Shown here: positions 9,933 through 18,937 of the stretch, piece after piece
How the letters are laid out: the number at the start of each line of letters is the position of its first letter
How positions within the stretch are numbered: the first letter of the stretch is position 1
Source: Streptomyces sp. NBC_01232
GTDB taxonomy: Bacteria; Actinomycetota; Actinomycetes; Streptomycetales; Streptomycetaceae
NCBI RefSeq assembly: GCF_035989885.1
Contig: NZ_CP108518.1
Location: 6,129,001 to 6,193,000, forward strand
Direction: 5' to 3'
Length of the DNA: 64,000 nt
Notes under the pieces: model-generated
What the model was told of the DNA's origin: nothing
Databases searched by the model: none
What the model saw: the letters and a program-made list of their open reading frames with translations, nothing else
Position numbers and translations under genes: made by a program

Positions 9933-9953
9933 GGTGGGGTCGAACCCGAAGGG

Positions 9954-10235
9954 TCAGACGGTCTCGGGGAGCTCCTCGAGACCCTCGGCGACCAGCTTCG
10001 CGAGGCGGTCCAGCGCGGCGTCCGCACCCTCGGCCTCGGAGGCGAGGACGATCTCCTCGCCGCCCTGGGCGCCCAGGCCCAGAACCGCCAGCATGGAGGC
10101 GGCGTTGACGGGGTCGCCGCCGGACTTCGCGATGGTCACCGGGACGCCGGAAGCGGTCGTCGCACGGACGAAGATCGAGGCGGGACGAGCGTGCAGGCCC
10201 TCGGCCCAGCCGACGTTGACGCGGCGCTCTGCCAT
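9954..10235 (-). CDS. ptsH: Phosphocarrier protein HPr
   Basis: The 93-residue protein is HPr of the sugar phosphotransferase system, relaying phosphate from EI to the sugar-specific EIIA units in the cytoplasm. The active-site histidine is H15 in GLHARPAS. The regulatory-serine region reads NAASMLAVLGLGAQ, with Ser47 at about the position that HPr kinase modifies in Firmicutes; whether it is used here is unknown. It is transcribed alone, divergent from the Pat-like gene. The other general PTS genes are not in the window. Confidence 0.96.
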   Translation of the reverse strand: MAERRVNVGWAEGLHARPASIFVRATTASGVPVTIAKSGGDPVNAASMLAVLGLGAQGGEEIVLASEAEGADAALDRLAKLVAEGLEELPETV

Positions 10236-10407
10236 GGTGATGCCCTTCAGGTTCTTACGGTTGTCTAGACCAGTCTCTCACGACGCCCGGAATGCTCGGA
10301 CCGACCTTCGGCCTGAATTTTTCGCCGTTCGACCTTCCCCAGCTTGCACTGACTTGTCCCGATATGCATCATGCGCCGCGCGCGCACTGCCGGGCCCGAT
10401 CCGGCCG

Positions 10408-10413
10408 TAAGGT
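10408..10413 (+). promoter_or_regulatory. -10 element for leaderless transcription of the Pat-like gene
   Basis: TAAGGT lies six bases before ATG 10420, and no Shine-Dalgarno sequence fits. The mRNA probably begins at or next to the start codon. Confidence 0.6.
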
Positions 10414-10419
10414 AGGCCC

Positions 10420-13215
10420 ATGACCATCGAGTCGGACCCCTCCTACCCGGCCCACTGGGAAGCCGATGTCGTCCTCCGTGACGGCGGCACCGCCCGGATC
10501 AGGCCCATCACCACCGAGGACGCGGGCCGGCTCGTCAGCTTCTACGAGCAGGTCTCGGACGAGTCGAAGTACTACCGCTTCTTCGCTCCCTACCCCCGCC
10601 TCTCCGACCGCGACGTGCACCGCTTCACGCACCACGACTACGTGGACCGGGTCGGCCTCGCCGCAACCATCGGCGGGGAGTTCATCGCCACCGTCCGCTA
10701 CGACCGCATCGACGCCGACGGCCGGCCCGCCTCCGCACCCGCCGACGAGGCCGAGGTCGCCTTCCTCGTCCAGGACGCCCACCAGGGCCGCGGGGTCGCC
10801 TCCACCCTCCTCGAACACATCGGGGCGGTGGCCCGGGAACGCGGCATCCGGCGGTTCGCCGCCGAGGTGCTGCCCGCCAACACCAAGATGATCAAGGTGT
10901 TCACGGACGCCGGCTACCAGCAGAAGCGCAGCTTCGAGGACGGCTCCGTCCACCTCACCCTCGACCTCGAACCCACCGCCGAGTCCCTCGCCGTGCAGCG
11001 CGCCCGCGAACAGCGCGCCGAGGCCCGCTCCGTGCAGCGGCTGCTGGCGCCCGGCTCGGTGGCCGTGGTCGGAGTCAGCCGTTCCGGCGCGGGCGTGGGC
11101 GCGGCCGCACTGCGCAACCTGCGCGACAGCGGCTTCCACGGCCACCTCTACGCCGTCAACGAGGCCGTCACCCGCGACCTGCTCGACGGCGTACGGGCCT
11201 ACCGCACGGTCGAGGCCATCGGCGGCCCCGTCGACCTCGCGGTGATCGCGGTCCCGGCCGACCGGGTCCCCGACGCGGTGGCCGCCTGCGGCGAGCACGG
11301 CGTGCAGGGGCTCGTCGTCCTGTCCGCCGGATACGGCGAGAGCGGCCCGGCCGGACTCGCCCGCCAGCGCGAACTGGTGCGGCAGGTGCGCTCGTACGGG
11401 ATGCGGCTCATCGGGCCGAACGCCTACGGGGTGATCAACACCTCCCCGGACGTGGAGCTCAACGCCTCCCTCACCCCCGCCCCGATGCCGACGCGCGGCC
11501 GCATCGGCCTGTTCACGCAGTCCGGGGCCATCGGCATCGCCCTGCTCTCCGGTCTGCTCCGGCGCGGCGAGGGCCTGTCCTCCTTCGTCTCCGCGGGGAA
11601 CCGGGCCGACGTCTCGGGCAACGACATCCTCCAGTACTGGTACGACGACGAGGCCACCGACGTCGCGCTGCTCTACCTCGAAACCCTCGGCAACCCGCGG
11701 AAGTTCACCCGCCTCGCCCGCCGGACGGCGGCCGTCAAGCCCGTGGTCGTCGCCAAGGGCGGCCGCCACAGCCCCGCCGGGCACGTCGTCCCCGACACCA
11801 GGCTGCCGGACGCCACCGTCTCCGCCCTGCTGCGGCAGGCCGGCGTCATCCGCGTCGACACGGTCACCGAGCTCGTGGACGTCGGCCTCCTGCTCGCCGC
11901 ACAGCCACTGCCCGCCGGGCCCCGGATCGCGATCCTCGGCAACTCCGAATCCCTCGGGATCCTCACCTACGACGCCTGCCTCACCCAGGGCCTGCGGCCG
12001 CTGCCGCCGCTGGACCTGACGACGGCCGCCTCACCGGCGGACTTCCGCGCCGCCCTCACCGACGCACTGCGCTCCGAGGACTGCGACGCGGTGGTCGTCA
12101 CGGCCATCCCCTGGGTGAGCGAGGACGCACCCGCGGACGACCTGGCCGGCGCGCTGCGCGACGCGGTGGCCGAGTACCCCGGCAAGCCCGTGGCGGTGGT
12201 GCACGTCGAGCTCGGCGAGCTCGTCGAGGCACTCTCCGCGGTGCGGGGCCTCCCGCAGCCCGCCCCCTACCGGAACTGGGGCCCGGCCCCGGACCCCGCC
12301 CCGGACGCCGCACCCCCGGCGGCGGTCCCGCTGTCCGCCGCGGGCGACAGCATCCCCAGCTACCCCGCCGCCGAGCGGGCGGTCAAGGCCGTCGCCGAAG
12401 CGGTCCGGTACGGGCAGTGGCGCCGGGCCACCGCCGACGCCGGGCAGGTCCCCGAGTACGAGGACATCGACGAGGCCGGGGCCGCGGCGCAGCTGGCCGG
12501 ACTCCTGGTGGACGTCGACGCCGGGGCCGTGCTGACCCTGACCGACTGGGACGCCCGCGAGCTGCTCGCGCGGTACGGGATCCGGGTCCTGCCCACCCTG
12601 CCCGCCCCGAGCGCCGACGCGGCGGTCCGGGCCGCCGGGGTCCTGGGCTACCCGGTGGCGCTCAAGACCACCGCCCCCCACCTGCGCCACCGCGCGGACC
12701 TCGGCGGCGTACGGCTCGACCTCACGAGCGAGGCCGAGCTGCGGCGCTCGTACGAGGAGCTCACCGACGCGCTCGGCAAGCCGGCCGAGCTCCAGCCCGT
12801 GGTGCAGGCCATGGTGCCGCGCGGGGTCGACACCGTCGTCCGCTCGGTCATCGACCCGGCCGCGGGCGCCGTCCTCTCCTTCGGGCTCGCCGGTGTGGCC
12901 TCCGAGCTGCTCGGCGACACCGCGCACCGGCTCGTGCCGGCCACCGACCGGGACGCCGCCGGACTGATCCGGTCCATCCGGACGGCTCCCCTGCTGTTCG
13001 GCTGGCGCGGCAGCGACCCCGTGGACACACCCGCCCTGGAGGACCTGCTCCTGCGGCTCTCCCGCCTCGTCGACGACCATCCCGAGGTGACGGGCGTCCT
13101 GCTGGAGCCCGTCGTGGTCGCCGCGGAGGGCGTCTCGGTGCTCAGTGCCACCGTCCGTGTCGCGCACCCGCCCGCCCGCGGTGATCTCGGTCCGCGGACC
13201 CTCCCCAGTTACTGA
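10420..13215 (+). CDS. GNAT acetyltransferase / NDP-forming acyl-CoA synthetase-like protein (Pat type)
   Basis: The 931-residue protein starts with a GNAT domain (residues 15-180). It then has a CoA-binding Rossmann domain from about 206, a ligase-CoA domain with FTQSGAIGIALLSG, a low-complexity Pro/Ala linker near 620-640 and an ATP-grasp domain from about 706. Proteins of this build acetylate lysines on acetyl-CoA synthetase and other enzymes. The synthetase half is usually a sensor rather than an enzyme. The GNAT-first order is the reverse of Salmonella Pat and, from memory, matches streptomycete PatA proteins. Whether the synthetase half is active cannot be told here. Confidence 0.9.
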   Translation: MTIESDPSYPAHWEADVVLRDGGTARIRPITTEDAGRLVSFYEQVSDESKYYRFFAPYPRLSDRDVHRFTHHDYVDRVGLAATIGGEFIATVRYDRIDADGRPASAPADEAEVAFLVQDAHQGRGVASTLLEHIGAVARERGIRRFAAEVLPANTKMIKVFTDAGYQQKRSFEDGSVHLTLDLEPTAESLAVQRAREQRAEARSVQRLLAPGSVAVVGVSRSGAGVGAAALRNLRDSGFHGHLYAVNEAVTRDLLDGVRAYRTVEAIGGPVDLAVIAVPADRVPDAVAACGEHGVQGLVVLSAGYGESGPAGLARQRELVRQVRSYGMRLIGPNAYGVINTSPDVELNASLTPAPMPTRGRIGLFTQSGAIGIALLSGLLRRGEGLSSFVSAGNRADVSGNDILQYWYDDEATDVALLYLETLGNPRKFTRLARRTAAVKPVVVAKGGRHSPAGHVVPDTRLPDATVSALLRQAGVIRVDTVTELVDVGLLLAAQPLPAGPRIAILGNSESLGILTYDACLTQGLRPLPPLDLTTAASPADFRAALTDALRSEDCDAVVVTAIPWVSEDAPADDLAGALRDAVAEYPGKPVAVVHVELGELVEALSAVRGLPQPAPYRNWGPAPDPAPDAAPPAAVPLSAAGDSIPSYPAAERAVKAVAEAVRYGQWRRATADAGQVPEYEDIDEAGAAAQLAGLLVDVDAGAVLTLTDWDARELLARYGIRVLPTLPAPSADAAVRAAGVLGYPVALKTTAPHLRHRADLGGVRLDLTSEAELRRSYEELTDALGKPAELQPVVQAMVPRGVDTVVRSVIDPAAGAVLSFGLAGVASELLGDTAHRLVPATDRDAAGLIRSIRTAPLLFGWRGSDPVDTPALEDLLLRLSRLVDDHPEVTGVLLEPVVVAAEGVSVLSATVRVAHPPARGDLGPRTLPSY

Positions 13216-13252
13216 CCGGGTACGGCGCGGTGGGAGGGCACCCGAAGGGCCT

Positions 13253-13258
13253 TACCAT
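13253..13258 (+). promoter_or_regulatory. -10 element for leaderless transcription of the DUF5998 gene
   Basis: TACCAT ends seven bases before ATG 13266. The only purine-rich stretch, GAAGGG, is too far upstream for an RBS, so this element decides the start. Confidence 0.55.
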
Positions 13259-13265
13259 TGACCCC

Positions 13266-13862
13266 ATGGCGAAATCCGGTACGACGACCCAGGGGCTGCG
13301 CACGGCGATCGAGCGCAGCGGCTACTACCCGGCCCTCGTGGCCGAGGCCGTGGAGGCCGCGGTGGGCGGCGAGCCGATTTCGTCGTACCTGGTCCACCAG
13401 GAGACGACCTTCGACTCCAACGAGGTGCGCCGCCACGTCACGGTGCTGGTCCTGACCGGTAACCGGTTCATCGTCAGCCACACCGACGAGCAGGCCGCCG
13501 ACGCCGGGTCCCCCTCCCCGTACGCGACCACCTCCACCGAGTCGGTCAAGCTGTCCAGCATCTCCTCCGTGGTGCTCAGCCGCGTCGTCGCCAACCCGGA
13601 GTCCTACACCCCCGGCACGCTGCCCCGTGAGGTCGTCCTGACCATCGGCTGGGGCGCGGTCTCCCGGATCGACCTGGAGCCGGCCGCCTGCGGCGACCCG
13701 AACTGCGACTCCGACCACGGCTACACCGGCAACTCCACCGCCGACGACCTCAGCCTGCGCGTCAGCGAGGCCGGCGACGGCCCGGAGGCGGTGCGCCAGA
13801 CCCTGGTCTTCGCGCAGGCACTCTCCGAGGCAACGGCGGCGACCTCCACCCCCGCCCGCTGA
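13266..13862 (+). CDS. DUF5998 family protein
   Basis: This 198-residue conserved actinobacterial protein has no known biochemical role. ATG 13266 is preferred to GTG 13230 because the -10 box at 13253 falls between them. The sequence has no signal peptide and no membrane segment. It has a mid-region rich in Val/Ile (VVLTIGWGAVSRIDLEP) and a conserved CGDPNCDSDHGYTG segment near residue 140 whose Cys and His residues might bind metal. Its stop overlaps the start of the following phosphodiesterase gene (TGATG), so the two are co-translated. Confidence 0.8.
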   Translation: MAKSGTTTQGLRTAIERSGYYPALVAEAVEAAVGGEPISSYLVHQETTFDSNEVRRHVTVLVLTGNRFIVSHTDEQAADAGSPSPYATTSTESVKLSSISSVVLSRVVANPESYTPGTLPREVVLTIGWGAVSRIDLEPAACGDPNCDSDHGYTGNSTADDLSLRVSEAGDGPEAVRQTLVFAQALSEATAATSTPAR

Positions 13863-15064
13863 TGGCGTTTTCCGCGGCACAGGAGTGGCCCGAGCCGGAG
13901 CTGCTGGACCTGGCCGGTGCCCCCGTCCCGGAGTACGGCACCGGGTCGCTCGCCGACCTGCTGCCCACGCTCGTGGCCGGCCAGGGCGTCCCCGGTTTCA
14001 CGGCCGCCATCACGGAGCTGACCCCGGCCGACCGGAACTGCGTGTTCCTGGTCGACGGCATGGGCTGGGAGCAGATCAAGGCCCACCCGGACGAGGCCCC
14101 GTACCTCACCTCCCTCCTCGGCAGCTCGCGCGGCGGCACCGGCCGCCCGATCACCGCGGGCTTCCCGGCGACCACCGCCACCTCGCTGGCCTCCGTGGGC
14201 ACGGGGCTGCCGCCGGCCCGCCACGGCCTGCCCGGCTACGCCGTGCGCAACCCGGCCACCGGCGAGCTGATGAACCAGCTCCGCTGGCACCCGTGGACCG
14301 CGCCGAAGCCCTGGCAGCCGTACCCGACCGTCTTCCAGCAGGCCGACAAGGCAGGCGTGGCGACCGCCCAGGTGTCCTCGCCCGCCTTCCAGACCACCCC
14401 GCTCACCAAGGTCGCGCTCAGCGGCGGCACCTTCCTCGGCCGGATGACCGGCGAGGAGCGGATGGACCTGGCGGCCGAGCGCCTCGCGGCCGGTGACCGC
14501 TCGCTCGTCTACACGTACTACAGCGAGCTCGACGGGGCCGGACACCGCCATGGAGTGGACTCCGACGCCTGGCGTGGCCAGCTGATGTACGTGGACCGGC
14601 TCGTCCAGCGGCTCGCCGAGCAGCTTCCGGCGCGCACCGCCCTCTACGTCACCGCGGACCACGGCATGGTCGACGTCCCCTTCGACGAGGACTCCCGGAT
14701 CGACTTCGACGAGGACTGGGAACTGAGCGCCGGCGTCGCCCTGCTGGGCGGCGAGGGCCGGGCCCGGCACGTGTACGCGGTGCCGGGCGCGCAGGCCGAC
14801 GTACTGACCGTGTGGCGCGAGGTGCTCGGCGACCGGTTCTGGGTCGCGAGCCGCGAAGAGGCCCTGGAGCTGGGCTGGTTCGGCGTGCCGGGGGAGTGCG
14901 ACGAGCGCGTGCTCGGCCGTATCGGCGACGTGGTCGCGGCCGCCCAGACCGATGCCGCGATCACCGCCTCGCGCAACGAGCCGAACGAGTCCGCGCTCGC
15001 CGGAATGCACGGCTCGATGACCGCCGCGGAGCAGCTCGTCCCGCTCCTCGAAATCCGCACCTGA
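13862..15064 (+). CDS. Alkaline phosphatase superfamily nucleotide pyrophosphatase/phosphodiesterase
   Basis: The 400-residue protein shows the metal-site motifs of the type I phosphodiesterase/nucleotide pyrophosphatase family. These are FLVDGMGWE near residue 60, the nucleophile loop FPATTATSLASVGTG near 100, ELDGAGHRHG near 222 and TADHGMVDV near 263. It should hydrolyse phosphodiester or pyrophosphate bonds with two divalent metals. No signal peptide is visible, so it is probably cytoplasmic. Its ATG overlaps the DUF5998 stop, and tdk follows 60 bases later. Substrate unknown. Confidence 0.88.
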   Translation: MAFSAAQEWPEPELLDLAGAPVPEYGTGSLADLLPTLVAGQGVPGFTAAITELTPADRNCVFLVDGMGWEQIKAHPDEAPYLTSLLGSSRGGTGRPITAGFPATTATSLASVGTGLPPARHGLPGYAVRNPATGELMNQLRWHPWTAPKPWQPYPTVFQQADKAGVATAQVSSPAFQTTPLTKVALSGGTFLGRMTGEERMDLAAERLAAGDRSLVYTYYSELDGAGHRHGVDSDAWRGQLMYVDRLVQRLAEQLPARTALYVTADHGMVDVPFDEDSRIDFDEDWELSAGVALLGGEGRARHVYAVPGAQADVLTVWREVLGDRFWVASREEALELGWFGVPGECDERVLGRIGDVVAAAQTDAAITASRNEPNESALAGMHGSMTAAEQLVPLLEIRT

Positions 15065-15124
15065 CGCCTCACCCTTCATCCCTCACCCACCACCTGCCCA
15101 CGACCCGAAAGGTCCGTACTTCCC

Positions 15125-15775
15125 ATGCCCGAGCTGGTGTTCTTCTCCGGAACGATGGACTGCGGAAAGAGCACACTGGCGCTCCAGATTGCGCACAACC
15201 GCGATGCTCGCGGTCTGCAGGGCGTGATCTTCACCCGCGACGACCGCGCGGGCGAGGGCAAGCTCTCGTCCCGCCTCGGCCTCGTGACGGAGGCCGTGGA
15301 GGCGCCCGAGGGCATGGACCTGTACGCGTATCTGGTCGCCCAGCTCTCGGCGGGCGGCAAGGCGGACTACGTGATCGTGGACGAGGCCCAGTTCCTCGCG
15401 CCCGAGCAGATCGACCAGCTGGCCCGCATCGTGGACGACCTCGGCCTGGACGTCTTCGCCTTCGGCATCACCACGGACTTCCGCACGAAGCTCTTTCCCG
15501 GCTCGCAGCGCCTGATCGAGCTGGCCGACCGCCTGGAGCAGCTCCAGGTGGAGGCCCTGTGCTGGTGCGGCGCCCGCGCCACGCACAACGCCCGTACGGT
15601 GGGCGGCGAGATGGTGGTCGAGGGCGCCCAGGTCGTCGTCGGCGACGTCAACCGCCCGGCGGGGGAGATCGGCTACGAGGTCCTCTGCCGCCGCCACCAC
15701 CGCAAGCGGATGACTTCGGCCGTGGCCCACGTGGGTGCCCTCTCCCCGGACGTCCTCCCGGTCAACCACGCCTGA
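15125..15775 (+). CDS. tdk: Thymidine kinase (intact copy)
   Basis: The 216-residue type II thymidine kinase phosphorylates thymidine to dTMP in the salvage pathway. The P-loop GTMDCGKST is at residues 9-17 and VIVDEAQFL supplies the Walker B region. A lasso with LCWCGARATHNAR and a later CRRHH supplies the zinc ligands. A second copy at 18301-18918 lacks the first codons and the P-loop. The two proteins are nearly identical, yet their DNA differs at many scattered third positions, and the final 38 bases of both genes are the same. This copy looks fully functional. Confidence 0.95.
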   Translation: MPELVFFSGTMDCGKSTLALQIAHNRDARGLQGVIFTRDDRAGEGKLSSRLGLVTEAVEAPEGMDLYAYLVAQLSAGGKADYVIVDEAQFLAPEQIDQLARIVDDLGLDVFAFGITTDFRTKLFPGSQRLIELADRLEQLQVEALCWCGARATHNARTVGGEMVVEGAQVVVGDVNRPAGEIGYEVLCRRHHRKRMTSAVAHVGALSPDVLPVNHA

Positions 15776-15802
15776 CCGTCTTCTTCCATGCCGACGGCCG
15801 AG

Positions 15803-16933
15803 TTAGCGGAGGCCGTGACTGTCGAGACGGTGGATGAGGCCGGGCCGGCTCCGGTAGGTGTCGCGCAGGAGCCCCAGACGCTGCTGGAAATCGACACCGT
15901 GGCCGGTGTGAGCGCAGGCATCGCGCAGGTCACGAAGGAGGGTGACAGTCGCGTCGTAGGCGCTGGTCTTCTTGGTGGCGATGTGTGCTTCGGCCTGGTT
16001 CCAGATGGCGTCCGCCTCGGCGGCGAGTGCGGTCAGGCGCTCGGCGCGGGCTCGCAACCGGTCGCGTTCGGCGTGGCCCTGGCGCTGGGCACGGTGGGTG
16101 TGCGCGGCATCCAGGAGCTGGGCGGCGGTCCGGTTCCCGGGTGCGGCCCCGGGGGTGGAGGTGTCTCGCAGGCGGTGCAGGAGGTCGGTGTGCAGGTGGG
16201 GTTCCGGGCCGAGGGCGAGGCGCAGCAGTAGGGCGTCCTTCTCCTTGTCCGGGAGGGCGGAGACGAGTTGCGCGAGCTCCTTCCGTGTCAGACCGGCCGC
16301 GGGTTCCGGCGCCGCGGGGCTGCTCTGTGCGGCGACAGCGAGCAAGTCGGTGTCGACGCGCAGGAAGTCCGCGAGCGCGCTTTGCGGAGCCGTGAGTTCG
16401 CCCAGGCCGGCGGGGACGGGAGGCTCCAGGGCGGACTGGTACTCCTCTTCGTCGTCGTCTTCGGCTTCCCAGGCAGAGAGGGCGGAGAGCCACGCCAGAT
16501 AGAGGGGCCGCATATCGCCGGTGGCGAGTTCCTCGCGTACGCCGATGACGGCGGCCAGCGAATCATCGGCTCCCTCGACCCAGTCGCCGCCCTCGTCCTC
16601 GCTGGTCAGGTCGAGGAGAAGGTGGGTCCGGGTGGCCCAGGTTTCGACGTGGTGGCCGAGACCGTACGGTTGGACGCTGCGCAGGGCCAGGCGCTGTAGG
16701 GGCAGGCGGAGCATCAGCCGGTGTGTGCCCCAGCTGGCGACGTACAGATGGGCGTCGAAGTACCGCTCCACCAGGTTTCGCGGATTCTCCCGCAGGTCGC
16801 CCCAGTGGTACTCGTTGGTGAAGCTGGTGGCGGTGATCCTGGCACGGCTGGAGACGCCCCGCAGTGCTTCCCGCTGGTCGCCGCTCAGCGGCCGGTCGAG
16901 GGCCTGAAACTCGTAGTACTGGTACTCGCTCAC
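15803..16933 (-). CDS. Conserved hypothetical protein (EYQYYEF family)
   Basis: I do not recognise a characterised family. The start is placed at GTG 16933 (protein begins VSEYQYYEF) because TAGGGT ends seven bases upstream, a leaderless pattern; GTG 16942 would add three residues. The 376-residue product has a conserved-looking N-terminal half with DAHLYVASWGTHRLMLRLP near residue 65 and an acidic stretch (EDDDEEEYQ) near 165. An Arg/Ala/Glu-rich helical region probably forms a coiled coil at about residues 250-330. There are no membrane segments. It is divergent from a pRiA4b ORF-3-like gene and lies inside the accessory patch between the two tdk copies. Confidence 0.7.
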   Translation of the reverse strand: MSEYQYYEFQALDRPLSGDQREALRGVSSRARITATSFTNEYHWGDLRENPRNLVERYFDAHLYVASWGTHRLMLRLPLQRLALRSVQPYGLGHHVETWATRTHLLLDLTSEDEGGDWVEGADDSLAAVIGVREELATGDMRPLYLAWLSALSAWEAEDDDEEEYQSALEPPVPAGLGELTAPQSALADFLRVDTDLLAVAAQSSPAAPEPAAGLTRKELAQLVSALPDKEKDALLLRLALGPEPHLHTDLLHRLRDTSTPGAAPGNRTAAQLLDAAHTHRAQRQGHAERDRLRARAERLTALAAEADAIWNQAEAHIATKKTSAYDATVTLLRDLRDACAHTGHGVDFQQRLGLLRDTYRSRPGLIHRLDSHGLR

Positions 16934-16940
16934 CAGAAGC

Positions 16941-16946
16941 ACCCTA
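16941..16946 (-). promoter_or_regulatory. -10 element for the hypothetical gene at 15803
   Basis: TAGGGT on the minus strand lies seven bases before GTG 16933. It is back to back with the -10 at 16970. Confidence 0.5.
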
Positions 16947-16969
16947 CGGCTGACGGCGGTGCGGGAGGG

Positions 16970-16975
16970 TAGGTT
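16970..16975 (+). promoter_or_regulatory. -10 element for the pRiA4b ORF-3-like gene
   Basis: TAGGTT ends seven bases before GTG 16983. Together with the element at 16941 it forms a compact divergent promoter pair only 23 bases apart. Confidence 0.5.
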
Positions 16976-16982
16976 CGGCGAG

Positions 16983-18245
16983 GTGGCGAGAGGACGGAAC
17001 GGAGCGGTTGTGGACGAGCCTCATGGCAAGACAGCCGGACAGGTGCGGGAGTTGGTCGGGTGGATCGGCGCGGGACGGAAATTGACGCAGACCGGCCGCC
17101 TCACGCTCGCGGACGCCCGGACCTTGGTGGAGCTGCTGGACACCGGCGACCAGATGGACCCGGTGATCGGTGACCGGATGTTCAAGACGAAGTCCAGCGA
17201 GGAGCTGTACCACCTGAATCTGCTGGTGGAATGGGCTAAGGCCGCCCGACTGCTGAGGGTTGCCGGTGGCCGTCTGCTCCCGGTGAAGAAGAACGCCCGG
17301 CTGCTCGACCGGCCCGACGGCCTGTGGGACGCCCTCTTCGAAGCGGTACCGCGCATCGGGAGTGCCGTACTGGTCTCGGGTTGGCTTGAGTCGGTCTTCT
17401 CGCAGGAGTACGCCGCCGGCCTGCGGGCGCTGCTGCATCGGCTCTACGCGGCTCGCGGCCCGGTCGCCGGCGACGCGCTGCGCAGAGCGGTGTGGCAGGC
17501 GGTGACCGCTCCCTACATCCTCGACGATGTGCCGCCCGAGCGGCTGCGGGGCTGGCGCGGTAGCAACGACCGTGACGTGCGGCTGTTGCTCGACGCCCTC
17601 GCGGCCCTCGGGGCCGTCCGAAGCGACGATGACACCGTGGAGCTGACCGGTCAGGGCAGGCGGGCCGTGGCCGTGATGCGCGGCGAACCGCTCCCCGGAG
17701 ACCCGGTGTTCCAGCTGCGCATCGATCTAGAGGACATTGTCGAACCGGCGGTCTGGCGACGTGTGCTGGTGCCGGCCGCGGCCCGGCTCGACCAAGCGCA
17801 TGCCGTGATCCAGGCTGTCATGGGCTGGGAGAACAGCCATATGCACGCCTTCACCGTGGACGGCGTCCAGTACGGCCGGGCCAACACCGAGCTCGACTTC
17901 GGGGACGAGCGGGTCGTCAGTCTCGGCGCCCTGCTCAAGGAGGGAGGGAGTCTTGTGTACACGTACGACTTCGGTGACTCCTGGGACCACCGCGTCACGG
18001 TGGAGCACCGGCTCTCAGCCGAGGCGGACCGGAGCTATCCCGTCTGCGTAGCCGGTTCCGGCGCCTGCCCTCCTGAGGACTGCGGAGGCGCCGGGGCCTA
18101 TGAAGACCTCAAGCGGACTCTTGCCGATCCGACGCGGACGGAGCACGACGACCTCGTGCGGTGGCTTGGCCTCGACTCCGGGGTGGGGTTCGACCCGGCC
18201 CGGTTCACCCTCGGCGAAGCCAATGACAGACTCCGGCAGATGTAA
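16983..18245 (+). CDS. Plasmid pRiA4b ORF-3 family protein
   Basis: The product is 420 residues from GTG 16983; GTG 16959 or 17010 are alternatives. The C-terminal 180 residues match the pRiA4b ORF-3 family (PF07929). They show VFQLRIDLEDIVEPAVWRRV, then MGWENSHMHAF, YDFGDSWDHRVTVE and a Cys-rich ACPPEDCGG segment. The N-terminal 230 residues carry a helical region with LTLADARTLVELLDTGD. The biochemical role of the family is not established; it is frequent on plasmids and mobile islands. Its place between two tdk copies supports an accessory origin. Confidence 0.8.
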   Translation: MARGRNGAVVDEPHGKTAGQVRELVGWIGAGRKLTQTGRLTLADARTLVELLDTGDQMDPVIGDRMFKTKSSEELYHLNLLVEWAKAARLLRVAGGRLLPVKKNARLLDRPDGLWDALFEAVPRIGSAVLVSGWLESVFSQEYAAGLRALLHRLYAARGPVAGDALRRAVWQAVTAPYILDDVPPERLRGWRGSNDRDVRLLLDALAALGAVRSDDDTVELTGQGRRAVAVMRGEPLPGDPVFQLRIDLEDIVEPAVWRRVLVPAAARLDQAHAVIQAVMGWENSHMHAFTVDGVQYGRANTELDFGDERVVSLGALLKEGGSLVYTYDFGDSWDHRVTVEHRLSAEADRSYPVCVAGSGACPPEDCGGAGAYEDLKRTLADPTRTEHDDLVRWLGLDSGVGFDPARFTLGEANDRLRQM

Positions 18246-18300
18246 CCCACCCGTCCCGGGCGCTACCCCTGGGCGGGCCCGGTTCAGCCGAGATGGTGGA

Positions 18301-18918
18301 TGCCCCAGTAAGAAGACCCTGGCGCTCCAGATCGCCCACAACCGTGACGCCCGGGGCCTGCAGGGAGTCATCTTCACGCGGGACGACCGGGCGGGTGAGG
18401 GCAAGCTGTCCTCGCGCCTGGGGCTGGTGACGGAGGCGGTCGAGGCGCCGGAGGGCATGGACCTGTACGCGTACCTGGTCGCGCAGTTGTCCAAGGGCGG
18501 CAAGGCGGACTACGTGATCGTGGACGAGGCGCAGTTCCTGGCTCCCGAGCAGATCGACCAGCTGGCCCGTGTCGTCGACGACCTCGGCCTGGACGTGTTC
18601 GCCTTCGGCATCACCACCGACTTCCGCACGAAGCTGTTCCCGGGCTCGCAGCGACTGATCGAGCTGGCGGACCGCCTCGAACAGCTCCAGGTGGAGGCGC
18701 TGTGCTGGTGCGGCGCCCGTGCCACGCACAACGCCCGTACGGTGGGCGGGGAGATGGTCGTCGAGGGCGCCCAGGTCGTCGTGGGCGATGTGAACCGCCC
18801 GGCGGAGGAGATCGGCTACGAGGTGCTCTGCCGCCGCCACCACCTGCGCCGCATGACCTCGGCCGCGGCCCATGCCGGCTCCCTCTCCCCGGACGTCCTC
18901 CCGGTCAACCACGCCTGA
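18301..18918 (+). pseudogene. 5'-truncated second thymidine kinase copy
   Basis: From codon TGC at 18301 to the stop at 18916-18918 the frame encodes a thymidine kinase almost identical to the copy at 15125. The first 12 codons are missing, and the P-loop GTMDCGKST has become GGCPSKKT, removing phosphate binding. No in-frame ATG, GTG or TTG with an RBS precedes it closely. The codons for the zinc lasso and C-terminus are intact. It is best read as a remnant left when the DNA at 15776-18300 was inserted or recombined into the tdk locus. Confidence 0.85.
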
Positions 18919-18937
18919 CCGGCTGGGCACCCGCGGC

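Noticed and set aside
15776..18300. An insertion sequence or integrase-bearing element between the tdk copies
   Set aside because: No transposase, integrase or terminal inverted repeat was found; only the tdk homology itself flanks the patch.
18301..18918. A second functional thymidine kinase translated from an upstream frame
   Set aside because: The P-loop is destroyed, and the only in-frame extension runs back through another gene without an RBS.
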